From Shewanella sp. Isolate11 (GTDB lineage: Bacteria > Pseudomonadota > Gammaproteobacteria > Enterobacterales > Shewanellaceae), in the NCBI RefSeq assembly GCF_022398315.1, contig NZ_JAKEVF010000005.1, positions 169,821 to 233,820 of the forward strand: a DNA stretch of 64,000 nt, in the 5' to 3' direction. The position numbers and the translations under genes were made by a program. A model generated the notes under the pieces. It searched no databases, was not told the DNA's origin, and saw nothing but the letters and a program-made list of their open reading frames with translations. This document shows, in pieces, positions 17,513 to 31,089 of this stretch. How positions within the stretch are numbered: the stretch's first letter is position 1; each line of letters begins with the position of its first letter.

Positions 17513-18727
17513 ATGTTTGTGAAATTTTTATTGAAGTGCAGCTTGCTAACCGTTGCTACATTGGCGTGCTCAACCGTATGGGCCAAGGATTGCAGCCAAG
17601 TGAGTTATCCTCTGTCCACGCAGCAGCAATATATTGTTGATGCGGCAGGCTGTAAGGTTTTGCTTAAAAGCGTGAACTGGTTTGGTGGTGAGGCTGCTGC
17701 ATTAACACCAGGTGGGCTAGATAAACAACCGCTCGCCAAGATTATCAAACTCATCAAAGACGGTGGTTTTAACTCGGTGCGCTTGCCATGGGCGAATGAA
17801 ATGGTGGCCAAAAATCCTGTTGTTGAACGTAGATTACTCAAAGCGAATCCGCAGTTGCAGGGCAAAAAAGCACTCGTAGTATTTGATGACATCATTGATG
17901 CGCTCGGTAATGCGGGGTTGATGGTGGTGTTGGATAATCACCGGAGTCGCGGCGATTGGTGCTGCGACGCTGACCATGGGGATGGCTTGTGGTACTCCCA
18001 GGAATATTCACCAGAAAGTTATTTCGAACACTGGCTTTTTATGGTGAAACGCTATCAAGACCGCCCGTTTGTTGTTGCAGCAGAACTGCGTAACGAGATC
18101 CGTCCCGATCCGACCATGGGGCTTGAACCGACTTGGGGCAGTGGCGATGCTAAAACAGATTGGAAAGCGGCAGCAACGAAAGCGGGTAACCTTATTCTGA
18201 AACAGAATCCCAATTTGCTGATCATGATTGGTGGATTACGTTGGCAAGTTGATTTAACAGAGGTGAAAACCAAGCCTGTTAAGCTCGATACTCCCCATAA
18301 GCTTGTTTATGTAGCACACGATTATGTTTGGAATCATCCTCCAGAAAACCTCTCCAATCCTCAATTATTTGCTGCTACCGCATACAAACGTTGGGGCTTT
18401 GTTTTAGAGCCAAATAAGCCATACACCGCACCACTGTATTTAAGTGAATGGGGCGGATGTACTCAACTCGGGGCAGAAGGTAAGCCTTGCCCAAAAGACC
18501 GCTATCAGTTTGTTGAAGCCTTTAAGACTTATCTCTGTTCTCTTGGCAATGATGCGCCGGTGAGTTGGGCCTATTGGCCACTCAATGGAACTCAAATGGC
18601 CGGGTATAAACGTACAGAAGGTGAAGTGGAAGCCTACGGTTTACTCAAACCGGATTGGCAAACTTGGGCGTCACCTAAGGTAATGAAACAGCTTAATGAC
18701 AAGCAATGTGGTCCAGTATTTCCATAA
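17513..18727 (+). CDS. Secreted GH5-family glycoside hydrolase
   Basis: A 404-residue exported enzyme with a Sec signal ending near STVWA-KD. The retaining GH5 fold is indicated by FNSVRLPW, VVLDNHRSRGDW, the acid/base Glu in AELRNEIRP (near residue 193) and the nucleophile Glu in YLSEWGG (near 311). Family members cleave beta-glucans, mannans or galactans; the context of GH43 and GH2 enzymes suggests a hemicellulose or arabinogalactan target. The second ATG (17513) is chosen because TAGGGA abuts the first ATG at 17507. It is 27 bases after the preceding gene, so one operon is likely. Confidence 0.85.
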   Translation: MFVKFLLKCSLLTVATLACSTVWAKDCSQVSYPLSTQQQYIVDAAGCKVLLKSVNWFGGEAAALTPGGLDKQPLAKIIKLIKDGGFNSVRLPWANEMVAKNPVVERRLLKANPQLQGKKALVVFDDIIDALGNAGLMVVLDNHRSRGDWCCDADHGDGLWYSQEYSPESYFEHWLFMVKRYQDRPFVVAAELRNEIRPDPTMGLEPTWGSGDAKTDWKAAATKAGNLILKQNPNLLIMIGGLRWQVDLTEVKTKPVKLDTPHKLVYVAHDYVWNHPPENLSNPQLFAATAYKRWGFVLEPNKPYTAPLYLSEWGGCTQLGAEGKPCPKDRYQFVEAFKTYLCSLGNDAPVSWAYWPLNGTQMAGYKRTEGEVEAYGLLKPDWQTWASPKVMKQLNDKQCGPVFP

Positions 18728-22984
<4,257 letters not shown>

Positions 22985-23044
22985 TCTATTTACTTAATGC
23001 GAGGGCGGAATTCTCCCGCGGCGTCCTTAGGTTGGATAATAATA

Positions 23045-24058
23045 ATGGTCACTATTAAAGATATCGCTAAAGCAGCTAACGTATCGATAGCTACTGTCTC
23101 TCGCGTAGTCAATAACAATGGAGCAGTAACAGATACTACTCGCAATCGTGTGCTTAAAGTGATTAGCGATTTGGGCTACCGGCCGAATTCAAATGCACGA
23201 GCCTTGGTCAAGCGTCAGCCTCAATCACTAGGCTTAGTGATAGCTGATTGGCATGGGCCTTTTTTTTCAAGTCTTGCTTGTGGTGTGGAACAGGTGGCGC
23301 GTGAACGTAATGCGTCATTGTTGGTGAGTACCGGTGCGTTGCAAGCTGAAACCGAACGAGCAGCTATCGAGTTGTTACTAGAGCAGCAATGCAAAGCATT
23401 AGTAGTGCATAGTAAGTTTCTGTCTGATAAAGAACTCATCGCATTAAGTCGTGAAGCGCCGATGGTGTTTATTAATCGCTATATTCCAGTACTTGCAGAT
23501 CGCTGCGTCTGGTTAGACAACATCTTAGGTGGTCAGTTAATGGCGGAGCATCTGTTAGCACTAGAACACCATAAACTACTGTTACTAAACAGCAATCAGA
23601 CTATTTCAGATGCAACAGATCGCCAAAAAGGGATTATGATGGCACTTAATAAAGCTGGGGTTGAATTGCCTGAAACACACATTTTATCGATTAATCCGAA
23701 CTTTGATGGTGGTGAACAAGCCATCACACAACTATTAAGAAAAGGTACTGAGTTCAGCGCTATTTTGGCATACAACGATGCCGTGGCCTGTGGTGCCATG
23801 GCAAAGCTACAGGATGTGGGAATCGACATACCGAATGATATATCCATTATTGGTTTTGATAACACTATGATGGCGCGATACAGCCGCCCTGCTTTAACGA
23901 GTATGGAATATCCGATTCAGGAGATGGCGCAGTTAGCTGCAAATCTTGCTTTGGATTTTGCCTCCGCAGAATTAACAACAATAGCTAATTTTTCGGCTGT
24001 TTATCACGGCTTTAATCCTATGGTTATCTCCCGTAATTCAACAACTCAAAAAAGATAA
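23045..24058 (+). CDS. LacI/GalR-family transcriptional regulator
   Basis: A 337-residue repressor. The N-terminal helix-turn-helix is clear (MVTIKDIAKAANVSIATVSR, then VVNNNG and the hinge LGYRPNSNARAL), followed by a periplasmic-binding-type sensor domain (LGLVIADWHGPFFSSL; AILAYNDAVACGAM; ISIIGFDNTMMARYSRP). The ATG at 23045 is chosen because it gives the standard start of the family; the open frame upstream to 22997 does not look like protein. It lies 60 bases after the GH2-GH43 gene, on the same strand. It probably binds the palindrome at 15190 and is relieved by galactose, arabinose or an oligosaccharide. Confidence 0.92.
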   Translation: MVTIKDIAKAANVSIATVSRVVNNNGAVTDTTRNRVLKVISDLGYRPNSNARALVKRQPQSLGLVIADWHGPFFSSLACGVEQVARERNASLLVSTGALQAETERAAIELLLEQQCKALVVHSKFLSDKELIALSREAPMVFINRYIPVLADRCVWLDNILGGQLMAEHLLALEHHKLLLLNSNQTISDATDRQKGIMMALNKAGVELPETHILSINPNFDGGEQAITQLLRKGTEFSAILAYNDAVACGAMAKLQDVGIDIPNDISIIGFDNTMMARYSRPALTSMEYPIQEMAQLAANLALDFASAELTTIANFSAVYHGFNPMVISRNSTTQKR

Positions 24059-24159
24059 ACGCTAACATAGCCGTCACTTTTTAGCATTACTAAAATTTGG
24101 TCAACATGAGCGAACTAGATAGCTTGGGCTATGTTAGGTTGCAACTCGCAATGGGGCAT

Positions 24160-24191
24160 AACTACGTTAGCGATGTCCGTCTAACGTAGTT
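24160..24191. terminator. Hairpin between the lacI-type gene and the convergent dehydrogenase gene
   Basis: An 11-bp perfect stem AACTACGTTAG/CTAACGTAGTT with a 10-base loop lies between two converging genes. There is no T run, so it may act as a weak bidirectional barrier. A second inverted repeat (CTAACATAGCC at 24062, GGCTATGTTAG at 24127) lies beside it. Confidence 0.4.
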
Positions 24192-24203
24192 AAGATAAAC
24201 ACA

Positions 24204-25103
24204 TTAGTCAGTTAGTCCCGCGAGTTGTCGAGATACCTCAGTTAATGCACTCCAGTCTTTTTGCCCAAGTCCGTTTGCATTTGCTGCGACTAAGTTATCT
24301 TTAGCCCCCAGAATTGCTGACGGTTTTACACCACAAGCGGTGAACGCGGTTTCGAATATTAGAGCGTCTTTTAAACCCGCTGTAAGATCGAAGCCAACCG
24401 TATCAAAATCTCGCGCTGCTATTTTTTCTGCATAGGAACTCATGGCTTCATTTCCTGCAAAAAACATCTGAGCAACAGCCAATACTTGTCTTTTATCTAG
24501 CAGACTTTTCTCTGCAAATGTAAATACTTCACCCAGCATTGCCAGTTGCGCCATAGCCATGTAATTAACACATATTTTCATTCCATTAGCTGAGCTAGCG
24601 GTATTGCCAACAGGTACTTGTTTCACTGTATACGACTCTATTATCGGTTGAGCGACTTCTATAGCTGACAACTCTCCTGCAAGGAAGGTAATAAGCTTAC
24701 CCGCCGCTGCTGCATCAGGACGCCCAACAACAGGGGCTGCTATATATTGGCAACCACGTTTTTCATGCTCTGATTTTAGATGGTCTGCTGTTGAGGGTTG
24801 AATTGTCGTTAATCCAACATGGATTTTCCCCGTTGTCATCGAATCAAGAATGCCATCTTTAGCAAGAGATAACTCAATAATGGAATTGTCATCTAACAAG
24901 CTGGTAAAAATGATATCGGATTGTTCAACGAGTTCCCTGATACTGTTAGCGACCGTTGCACCCCGCGCCTGAAACGGTTGAGTTTTCGATATCGTTCTGT
25001 TGTAAACCGTTAATTGGTATCCCGCTTTTTGAATATTTTCACAGATACCCGATCCCATTTTACCAAGACCGATAAAACCTACTTTCAGATTTTTTGTATT
25101 CAT
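24204..25103 (-). CDS. NAD(P)-binding beta-hydroxyacid dehydrogenase-like protein
   Basis: A 299-residue member of the 3-hydroxyisobutyrate/6-phosphogluconate dehydrogenase superfamily. The Rossmann motif GFIGLGKMGSG is at the N-terminus. The substrate-binding segment reads APVVGRPDAAAAGKL (family: G.vsGg..gA..G), with an altered glycine pattern, and the catalytic Lys is in NGMKICVNYM, near residue 177. The ATG at 25103 is chosen because AAAGGTG precedes it. Substrate unknown; the altered pattern resembles imine-reductase/GLYR-like branches as much as true HIBADH. It lies 81 bases downstream of the Crp-like gene on the same strand, so the two may be coregulated. Confidence 0.8.
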   Translation of the reverse strand: MNTKNLKVGFIGLGKMGSGICENIQKAGYQLTVYNRTISKTQPFQARGATVANSIRELVEQSDIIFTSLLDDNSIIELSLAKDGILDSMTTGKIHVGLTTIQPSTADHLKSEHEKRGCQYIAAPVVGRPDAAAAGKLITFLAGELSAIEVAQPIIESYTVKQVPVGNTASSANGMKICVNYMAMAQLAMLGEVFTFAEKSLLDKRQVLAVAQMFFAGNEAMSSYAEKIAARDFDTVGFDLTAGLKDALIFETAFTACGVKPSAILGAKDNLVAANANGLGQKDWSALTEVSRQLAGLTD

Positions 25104-25183
25104 GTTGTGTTCACCTTTTATTGTCATAAGCTAGGAACACTTTATCGATAGACAGATTTACAGCCTTAACAATTGTTAACGGA

Positions 25184-25720
25184 TCACTTATTTTTTGCTT
25201 TGATTCGACTTAACGACACAGGTGTCATACCTAAGTATGTCGCTATGTAGTGATGCGGAACTTTATCAAAAATATCAGGTTGAAGGTTGAGTAGCTCTTC
25301 ATATCTTTGCTGTGGATTATTCTTTATCCGAGAAATGAACAGCGCTTGGTAGTGGTACAAACGCTCTGCAATGTAGTCATCAACCGCCTGTTTTATGCTG
25401 TTATCTCTATCTAGTAATTGAACTAGCTCATTCTTAGATATAACGCGTAAACGAGCCTCTGTAATAGTTTCAATATTGTACAAAGCAGGAAGATTGCGCT
25501 TAAGGCTTTCAAAAGAAGTGACTACATCCCCTTCAAAGAAGAACTGAAAAGTCACATCATGACCATCACCATTAAACCAAGACCTCACGCAGCCCTTCTC
25601 GATAATAAAGACCGAATCGCAGATATCGCCATCGTTAAGCAACGTCTCTTTCTTTTTAAAATGATGAACATGTCCAACTCGGATAAGACTCGGAAACGTT
25701 GAGATGATTGAAGTACTCAT
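25184..25720 (-). CDS. Crp/Fnr-family cyclic-nucleotide-binding regulator-like protein
   Basis: About 178 residues: an N-terminal cupin (cNMP-binding) domain with FKKKETLLNDGDICDSVFII and GCVRSWF, a dimerisation helix, and a short C-terminal region with HHYIATYLGMTPVSLSRIK, a compact helix-turn-helix. It lacks the FNR cysteine cluster. Proteins of this shape are often YeiL/PrfA-like regulators of an adjacent gene, here the dehydrogenase. The start is ATG 25720 or an in-frame GTG at 25732; neither has a good ribosome site. Confidence 0.8.
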   Translation of the reverse strand: MSTSIISTFPSLIRVGHVHHFKKKETLLNDGDICDSVFIIEKGCVRSWFNGDGHDVTFQFFFEGDVVTSFESLKRNLPALYNIETITEARLRVISKNELVQLLDRDNSIKQAVDDYIAERLYHYQALFISRIKNNPQQRYEELLNLQPDIFDKVPHHYIATYLGMTPVSLSRIKAKNK

Positions 25721-25732
25721 AACCTTGCTCAC

Positions 25733-26266
25733 TAGCAGTAGAAGAAAACTATGAAGGATTTAGGCTACCACATTGTAAACGTTGCCGTCTTTAAGGACGG
25801 TTTTGTCTTCGTGTATACATGAGAATAATTTAGTCAAAATGATAACTATCATATGAGGTCCGTATGTGGTCTCAACACGGAAAGGGGCAAAACCAAGTTA
25901 GCTTTTGAATTAGTGACTCGCACCAAATGAAGTAACATCGAAGAGATGAAATAACCCTGTGTAGATACAACTGCGGACGTTGATGGCATGGCCGTTCCTT
26001 GACATCCATGTCATCACGGCATTTGTGAATCCCTTCACATCAGATGCCATCGTCGAGCCTCCAGGGATGGATTTACGGCGTTGAGCAGAAGTATCTGCAC
26101 ATAAGCCTGCTACAAGCAATTAACCCCGATTGAAGGCACACTTTCAACCCCCCTTCCCAAGTGAAATGAAAAGAGGTTTTTACTGCCTACTCGGCAGATT
26201 GTTGCATTAACTTAAACATCGAAACGATTGTTTTTATTAAGCCGCCTATTCAGCAGGTCACAAGAC
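25733..26266. other. Intergenic region without a credible gene
   Basis: About 530 bases between the Crp-like gene and convergent rsmJ. A frame at 25910-26119 (minus) has no ribosome site and an unconvincing composition. The block around 26000-26090, including CCTCCAGGGATGGATTTACG, resembles dispersed non-coding repeats of Shewanella-type genomes as I remember them, but no second copy exists in this window. This seems to be the junction between accessory and core DNA. Confidence 0.45.
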
Positions 26267-27040
26267 TTACACCATGGCCGCTTTGACATAGACATCGAAG
26301 CGGTTTTTCTTAGTTTCAATACGGGTACCGGGTTTAACCCCATCAAGATCTTCGGCGTAATCAGGACGTTTTACTACCACTCGTTTGCTGGCCAATGCCA
26401 TCGCAGGCGCCAGTAGACCATCGGCGTCGAGATCGGCACCGACCAAAGATTGGAATACTCGCATCTCTTTTTTCACTAGCGCCGACTTTTCACGATGAGG
26501 ATACATAGGGTCGAGATAGACCACATCCACCAACTGTCCTAACTCGGCTAAGGTAGTCAAACTAGAGCCATGAACCAAGGTCATTCGTTGCTGCATCCAA
26601 CTACCAATATCGGCATCGAGATAGGCGCGGCGTAGACCATCCTCAAGCAACGCTGCCACCACAGGATTACGCTCGACTAAAGTGACTTTGCAGCCAAGAC
26701 TCGCCAGTACAAAGGCATCACGTCCCAGTCCTGCCGTGCCATCAACGACCGTAGGATTAATCCCTTGTTTTAAACCCACCGCTTTCGCTATTGCCTGACC
26801 TCGGCCACCACCAAATTTGCGGCGATGCGCTACCGCACCAGAGACAAAATCAACCGAAATCCCCTTTAATTTTGGCTCATCACGCTTATTGAGAACTAAG
26901 GTGTCATGCTCGAAGACCAACTCAAATTGGGAGTCGGCATCGAAGCTTAATCCCCAACGGGCACAAATGGCTTCTAATGTGGGAAATTGTCGATTAAAAA
27001 AGATGCCTGTGGTGGGCTGAGGATGGGATGTTGAGTTCAC
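26267..27040 (-). CDS. rsmJ: 16S rRNA m2G1516 methyltransferase
   Basis: Methylates G1516 of 16S rRNA using S-adenosylmethionine. The 257-residue protein has the SAM-binding motif [16 protein letters not shown] near residue 98, [14 protein letters not shown] after it, and the catalytic motif [10 protein letters not shown] near residue 177, all as in E. coli YhiQ/RsmJ. It starts with GTG. In enterics rsmJ adjoins prlC and lies near rlmJ; here rlmJ is divergent 180 bases away and prlC about 6 kb away. Confidence 0.94.
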   Translation of the reverse strand: MNSTSHPQPTTGIFFNRQFPTLEAICARWGLSFDADSQFELVFEHDTLVLNKRDEPKLKGISVDFVSGAVAHRRKFGGGRGQAIAKAVGLKQGINPTVVDGTAGLGRDAFVLASLGCKVTLVERNPVVAALLEDGLRRAYLDADIGSWMQQRMTLVHGSSLTTLAELGQLVDVVYLDPMYPHREKSALVKKEMRVFQSLVGADLDADGLLAPAMALASKRVVVKRPDYAEDLDGVKPGTRIETKKNRFDVYVKAAMV

Positions 27041-27220
27041 GTTCGCTCTGGTTTTAGGAAATCGCCATCCTATTATGCCAAAAGCAACCGACGCTGAACA
27101 TCGGATTTATGGCGTAGACTCACTAGCCATTTGGGCTTTCGTTTTACCTGACCAGACTAAACTCTTATAATTGCGCCTATAATCAGCCTTTATGGCAATC
27201 GCCCACCCTTTGGAATATTC

Positions 27221-28060
27221 ATGTTAAGTTACCGCCACGGTTATCATGCTGGCAATTATGCCGACGTACTCAAGCACACCTTATTGCTGCAAACCCTTAA
27301 ACTAATGCACAAGAAGAACAAGCCCATGGTGTACATAGATACCCATGCGGGGGCTGGCGGCTACAGCTTAGAAGATGAGTTTGCCCAAAAAACTGGGGAA
27401 TACTTACAAGGGGTGGCAAAGTTATGGGATAAAACCGATCTGCCTGCGCCACTGAGCGACTATATTGCCGATGTAAAACATTTTAATGCGACAGGCTCGC
27501 TTGAGCTTTATCCCGGCTCTCCGGCATTTGTCGATATGAATCTGCGTCAAGATGACCGCATGGTGCTGCATGAGCTGCACAGTGCCGATCATCTGCTGCT
27601 GGATGAGCAACTGGGTAGCGATAAAAAAATTAAGGTAATTAAAGGCGATGGCCTTAAAGGCTTAATCGCCGCCGTTCCGCCTTTGGAGCGCCGCGCCGTC
27701 GTATTAATCGACCCTAGCTACGAGATGAAAAGCGATTATCAAGAGGTCGCTAAAGCCGTGATCAAAGCGCATAAACGTTTTGCCACTGGAGTGTATATGA
27801 TCTGGTATCCAGTGGTTAACCGTGCGCAAACAGAGGCGATGTTTGATCTCCTAAAACAAAGTGGGATTCGCCGCCAACTGCGTATAGAACAAGGCATAAA
27901 AGCCGATAGTGATGAATTTGGTATGACGGCTGCAGGACTTTGGGTAATTAACCCACCTTGGCAATTAGATGAGCTTGCACAAACCACTCTAGATTATCTT
28001 CAGCCGCTATTAAATCAAGGTGGCGGCCATACTCAAGTCACTTGGGAAGTGGGCGAATAG
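27221..28060 (+). CDS. rlmJ: 23S rRNA m6A2030 methyltransferase
   Basis: Methylates A2030 of 23S rRNA. The 279-residue protein starts with the family signature MLSYRHGYHAGNYADVLKH, has DTHAGAGGYSL (SAM site, near residue 42) and the catalytic VVLIDPSYE near residue 162, as in E. coli YhiR/RlmJ. It converges with the lytic transglycosylase gene: the stops are 1 base apart, and no terminator is seen between them. Confidence 0.95.
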   Translation: MLSYRHGYHAGNYADVLKHTLLLQTLKLMHKKNKPMVYIDTHAGAGGYSLEDEFAQKTGEYLQGVAKLWDKTDLPAPLSDYIADVKHFNATGSLELYPGSPAFVDMNLRQDDRMVLHELHSADHLLLDEQLGSDKKIKVIKGDGLKGLIAAVPPLERRAVVLIDPSYEMKSDYQEVAKAVIKAHKRFATGVYMIWYPVVNRAQTEAMFDLLKQSGIRRQLRIEQGIKADSDEFGMTAAGLWVINPPWQLDELAQTTLDYLQPLLNQGGGHTQVTWEVGE

Positions 28061-28061
28061 C

Positions 28062-28802
28062 CTAACCGGCTTGCTGATAACGCTTTAAGAGAATTTTAAC
28101 CCGCTTAACATAGGCTTGGGTTTCAGGATAAGGCGGAATACCTTGATACTGGGCGACTCTTGTTGGCCCAGCATTATAGGCGGCACAAGCCAAGTCGAGA
28201 TCACCATCGAAGCGCGCAAGCAATTTTGCAAGATAGCGCGCTCCCCCTTCAATATTTTGATCTGGACGATAGGGGTCTTTCACTCCCATCGCCTTGGCCG
28301 TTTCTGGCATCAACTGCATCAATCCCATAGCACCAGTGCGCGAAAGGGCAAATACATTAAAGGCCGACTCGGCGTGGATCACGGCGCGGATCAATGCGGG
28401 ATCAAGTTGATGATTTTTCGCTGCACGACCGATTAATTCATCATAATCGGCGCTAAACAGCGGGATTTTTTGCCAATCGAGTTTGGAATCCACCTGACAG
28501 GCATAACAGTCATACATCAATACGGTAAAATCTTTGGCGTTAGGAGCATGGTCAGAAAACGCCATCACACCATTGTTTTGGGTGTATTGGTAAACCTTCA
28601 CTTTGAGATCGTCGGTGGTATTGTTAACAGCCACAGGGGCATCACTGTTATTCAAGATACCGTGCTTTGAATAGCTGGCTTTATAGCGAGGTTTTTCTTT
28701 GCTGGGTTGCTGAGCCCATGCCATTGTCCATGCATTGAAAAGCAGCAGCGACAGCAGGCTGAATTGAAGTAACAATGACAGTGAGCGCCGCACAAATTTC
28801 AT
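28062..28802 (-). CDS. Lytic transglycosylase (SLT domain)
   Basis: A 246-residue exported murein-cleaving enzyme. The signal sequence ends near AWAQQ. Residues about 70-105 form a DUF4124-like segment (VKVYQYTQNNGVMAFSDHAP), then an SLT domain with the catalytic Glu in IHAESAFN near residue 147, GAMGLMQLMP and AYNAGPTRV. It is the last gene of a three-gene operon after lemA and a DUF3137 gene; its ATG overlaps the upstream stop by one base (TAATG), which implies translational coupling. Confidence 0.92.
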   Translation of the reverse strand: MKFVRRSLSLLLQFSLLSLLLFNAWTMAWAQQPSKEKPRYKASYSKHGILNNSDAPVAVNNTTDDLKVKVYQYTQNNGVMAFSDHAPNAKDFTVLMYDCYACQVDSKLDWQKIPLFSADYDELIGRAAKNHQLDPALIRAVIHAESAFNVFALSRTGAMGLMQLMPETAKAMGVKDPYRPDQNIEGGARYLAKLLARFDGDLDLACAAYNAGPTRVAQYQGIPPYPETQAYVKRVKILLKRYQQAG

Positions 28803-29812
28803 TACAATCCGATATTAACGTCGAGTTTGAGTACTTCAATAATAGCAAACAGTTGTTTCATCTCGCGGTTTATTTGACTGAATTCATACTCAAATGTCGC
28901 CGGATTGAAAATGGAACCTAATTCGAAGCGATTCTCCCGACTGGCGAGCATTATAAGCAGGCTATCGGCATAGAAAGCACATTGGATCTTATTATTAAAT
29001 AGTTTAGCCAGCTGCTGTAAGCGCTCCATAAAACTAACCGTCAGCAGATATCTGGCTTCAATTTGATCGGTAGAAAACACATCAAACTGCTTTTCAAAAC
29101 GGGGATCTTCTAGCTTAACCCGACTCAATCCCCTAAAACTGCCAGAGAAAAAATTAACTAAGCCGCCGCGATTTTTGATCACCACGGTATGACCTTTAAA
29201 GTCCTTGTGGCTGCCCAAATGCACCATCACCCCCTGAAACTGAGTTTGGGTTTCGGTGCGTTTATCTCGGCGAACCTCTTTAGTTAGCTTCAGCTCGTTA
29301 ATCGTGATAGCTACCCCTTTATGGCTGCCCTGAACAAAATCATCAAAATGGGCATCATCATAATCGGGCAATAATTTAGACAGTTTCAGGTGTGCCAGAC
29401 TCATACCCTGACGCGGACTAAAACTAAAGTCTTCACCGAAATAGCTAAAAATATGTGGAAAAACAATATGCTTTACATTGAATTTATAGTCTTTCACTGG
29501 ACGACTACACCACCAACTCAGCACGAGCACAGGCAATAAAAGCAACGGCCAGGGCAGATCAAGATTGCCTTTAGCGCCGAAAAATAAACTGGCTAACAAC
29601 ATAACAGCAACGATCACTAGACTGATGTAGATCCGTTTACGTAGGGTGGTTAAACAGGTGATTCTATCTTTTTCAAATAAACGGCTCAGCGGCGCAATAT
29701 GTTGCTCATAATGCGCCTTAAATTGCTCAAGTTCATGTGGAGATGCGGTTAAGCTAGGACGTCGGCCTGCCTTTTTCAGCGAGGCGCCCAATAGAAAATT
29801 AATGATATTCAC
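28802..29812 (-). CDS. DUF3137-family membrane protein
   Basis: A 336-residue protein with two adjacent transmembrane segments near residues 63-100 and a large soluble C-terminal domain (SPRQGMSLAHLKLSKLLPDYD; FSGSFRGLSRVKL). It matches DUF3137 proteins, which are usually encoded next to lemA; the molecular role is not known. The gene starts 18 bases after lemA and is coupled to the transglycosylase gene by overlapping stop/start. Confidence 0.82.
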   Translation of the reverse strand: MNIINFLLGASLKKAGRRPSLTASPHELEQFKAHYEQHIAPLSRLFEKDRITCLTTLRKRIYISLVIVAVMLLASLFFGAKGNLDLPWPLLLLPVLVLSWWCSRPVKDYKFNVKHIVFPHIFSYFGEDFSFSPRQGMSLAHLKLSKLLPDYDDAHFDDFVQGSHKGVAITINELKLTKEVRRDKRTETQTQFQGVMVHLGSHKDFKGHTVVIKNRGGLVNFFSGSFRGLSRVKLEDPRFEKQFDVFSTDQIEARYLLTVSFMERLQQLAKLFNNKIQCAFYADSLLIMLASRENRFELGSIFNPATFEYEFSQINREMKQLFAIIEVLKLDVNIGL

Positions 29813-29830
29813 AGAGTGACTCTGAAGTCG

Positions 29831-30397
29831 CTATAAATAATCGGCGGCGTCAACGCTCTCTTTTGCCGCTTCATCTGCCTCATAAAATGGCATCACTTTC
29901 ACTTTAGCCATAGAAGCGATAATCGAACCAGGGAAGATTTCAACGGCGGTATTTAGCTCAGACACGGCCGAGTTATAGAAACGACGAGCAGCGGAGATAT
30001 GTTCCTCCACCTCGTTATAGGTTTGCATCGCCTGTAGCATGGTGATGTCAGATTTAAGCTCAGGATAGTTTTCCACATTGACCATTAGCTGGCCCATTTT
30101 GCTATTTAGCTTTTCGGCAGCGGCAAGGTGCGACTTAATCGCTTCGCTGTCGCTCTGGTCATAGCCTGCGGCCACTTGAGCTCGCAATGCTGTAATTTCG
30201 GTCAGCAGCGACTTTTCATGTTCCATGAATTTTTTGGCAATTTTAAGGATATTCGGCACTAGGTCGGCGCGCTTTTTCAGTTGCACATCGATACCCGATA
30301 ATGCTTCGCGCCCGGTATTACGCTTTTTGATTAAGCTGACATACCAAAGGTAAGCAATAATCACCACTATTCCTAAACCCAATAGTAAACCTTGCAT
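29831..30397 (-). CDS. lemA: LemA family protein
   Basis: A 188-residue protein with an N-terminal transmembrane helix and the LemA helical bundle: RADLVPNILKIAKKFMEHEK near residue 43, ENYPELKSD near 108, and ARRFYNSAVSELNTAVEIFP near 137. The family is widespread and attached to the cytoplasmic membrane; its biochemical role is unclear. It is the first gene of the lemA-DUF3137-transglycosylase operon. Confidence 0.92.
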   Translation of the reverse strand: MQGLLLGLGIVVIIAYLWYVSLIKKRNTGREALSGIDVQLKKRADLVPNILKIAKKFMEHEKSLLTEITALRAQVAAGYDQSDSEAIKSHLAAAEKLNSKMGQLMVNVENYPELKSDITMLQAMQTYNEVEEHISAARRFYNSAVSELNTAVEIFPGSIIASMAKVKVMPFYEADEAAKESVDAADYL

Positions 30398-31089
30398 CCT
30401 AAATCCTTGTTAATTTCTTGCACAGCGCCATTTTCGCCCCACACCTTCTCTGATTTTACTGCATTTTTCCAGCTATTTATCAGTACCCGAACCGAAAGGC
30501 TAACGGTGACAAATTGCACACATTTCAGAAAGTGGCACGACAAAAGCGCTTTTATAGTGGACTAAACTTATAATTAATTTCGCTTCTAACCAAATTGAAG
30601 GCCAAACGACAATTTAACCCAATAAAAAGCAATAAAATAATTTAATTGCATTAAATACAGCAAGATAAACATCTAACATATATAAACAATAAATTTAAAG
30701 CTTCATTTTTTTAACAAAATAGCTAAATATTTTATACATAAACAGCAGCAAGCTAAAAATCCATTGCTGATACCGAGATTAATAACAGATAACTCTTCTT
30801 TTGGCGGTTCAGCTTGTATACAGCTAAAAAGGTTATAGTTAATTCACAAGGTAGATCCTTTTGTTGAGAAGTACGACCTACCACTTTTAGCCTCTTAATC
30901 TCCCCTAGATTGAGAGGCATTTTTTTATCTGCAGCAGATTATTTCGACCACAACATCTGCTGTTATCCCCCCTTAAAAAAGCAATTTAAGCTTCAGTTAA
31001 AGCTGATACGGCATCATGCCGGGTTTACTTGAACAAGCTTTGTTCTCGCAAATTTAGGGCCCGAAGAGGCTTATATCGAAGGAAAAACC
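30398..31089. other. Long AT-rich intergenic region with a leader terminator
   Basis: About 690 bases between divergent lemA and the AbgT gene. From 30570 to 30760 it is very A/T-rich. A -10-like TATAGT at 30834 is followed by a short structured region and a strong terminator at 30890-30926, about 165 bases before the AbgT start. The piece between could be a small RNA or an attenuated leader. No ORF was found. Confidence 0.5.
30890..30926 (+). terminator. Strong terminator in the leader upstream of the AbgT gene
   Basis: A 12-bp stem (GCCTCTTAATCT with AGATTGAGAGGC, one G-U pair), a CCCCT loop and seven T. No ORF lies before it on this strand, so it ends either a small RNA or a premature transcript of the downstream gene. 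Confidence 0.8.

Noticed and set aside
24061-24139. CTAACATAGCC...GGCTATGTTAGG looks like a second attC with a GTTAGGT core.
   Set aside because: Only the outer 11 bp pair; the interior has no L-box pairing, and no cassette boundary matches it.
25772-25785. TGTAAACGTTGCCG resembles the LacI operator at 15190.
   Set aside because: Only one half-site matches; the other half is not palindromic.
25910-26119. 69-aa frame on the minus strand between the Crp-like gene and rsmJ.
   Set aside because: No ribosome site, and its sequence looks like translated non-coding repeat.
30814-30839. TTGTAT as the -35 partner of TATAGT at 30834.
   Set aside because: The spacing is 14 bp, too short for a normal sigma-70 promoter, so only the -10 is mentioned.
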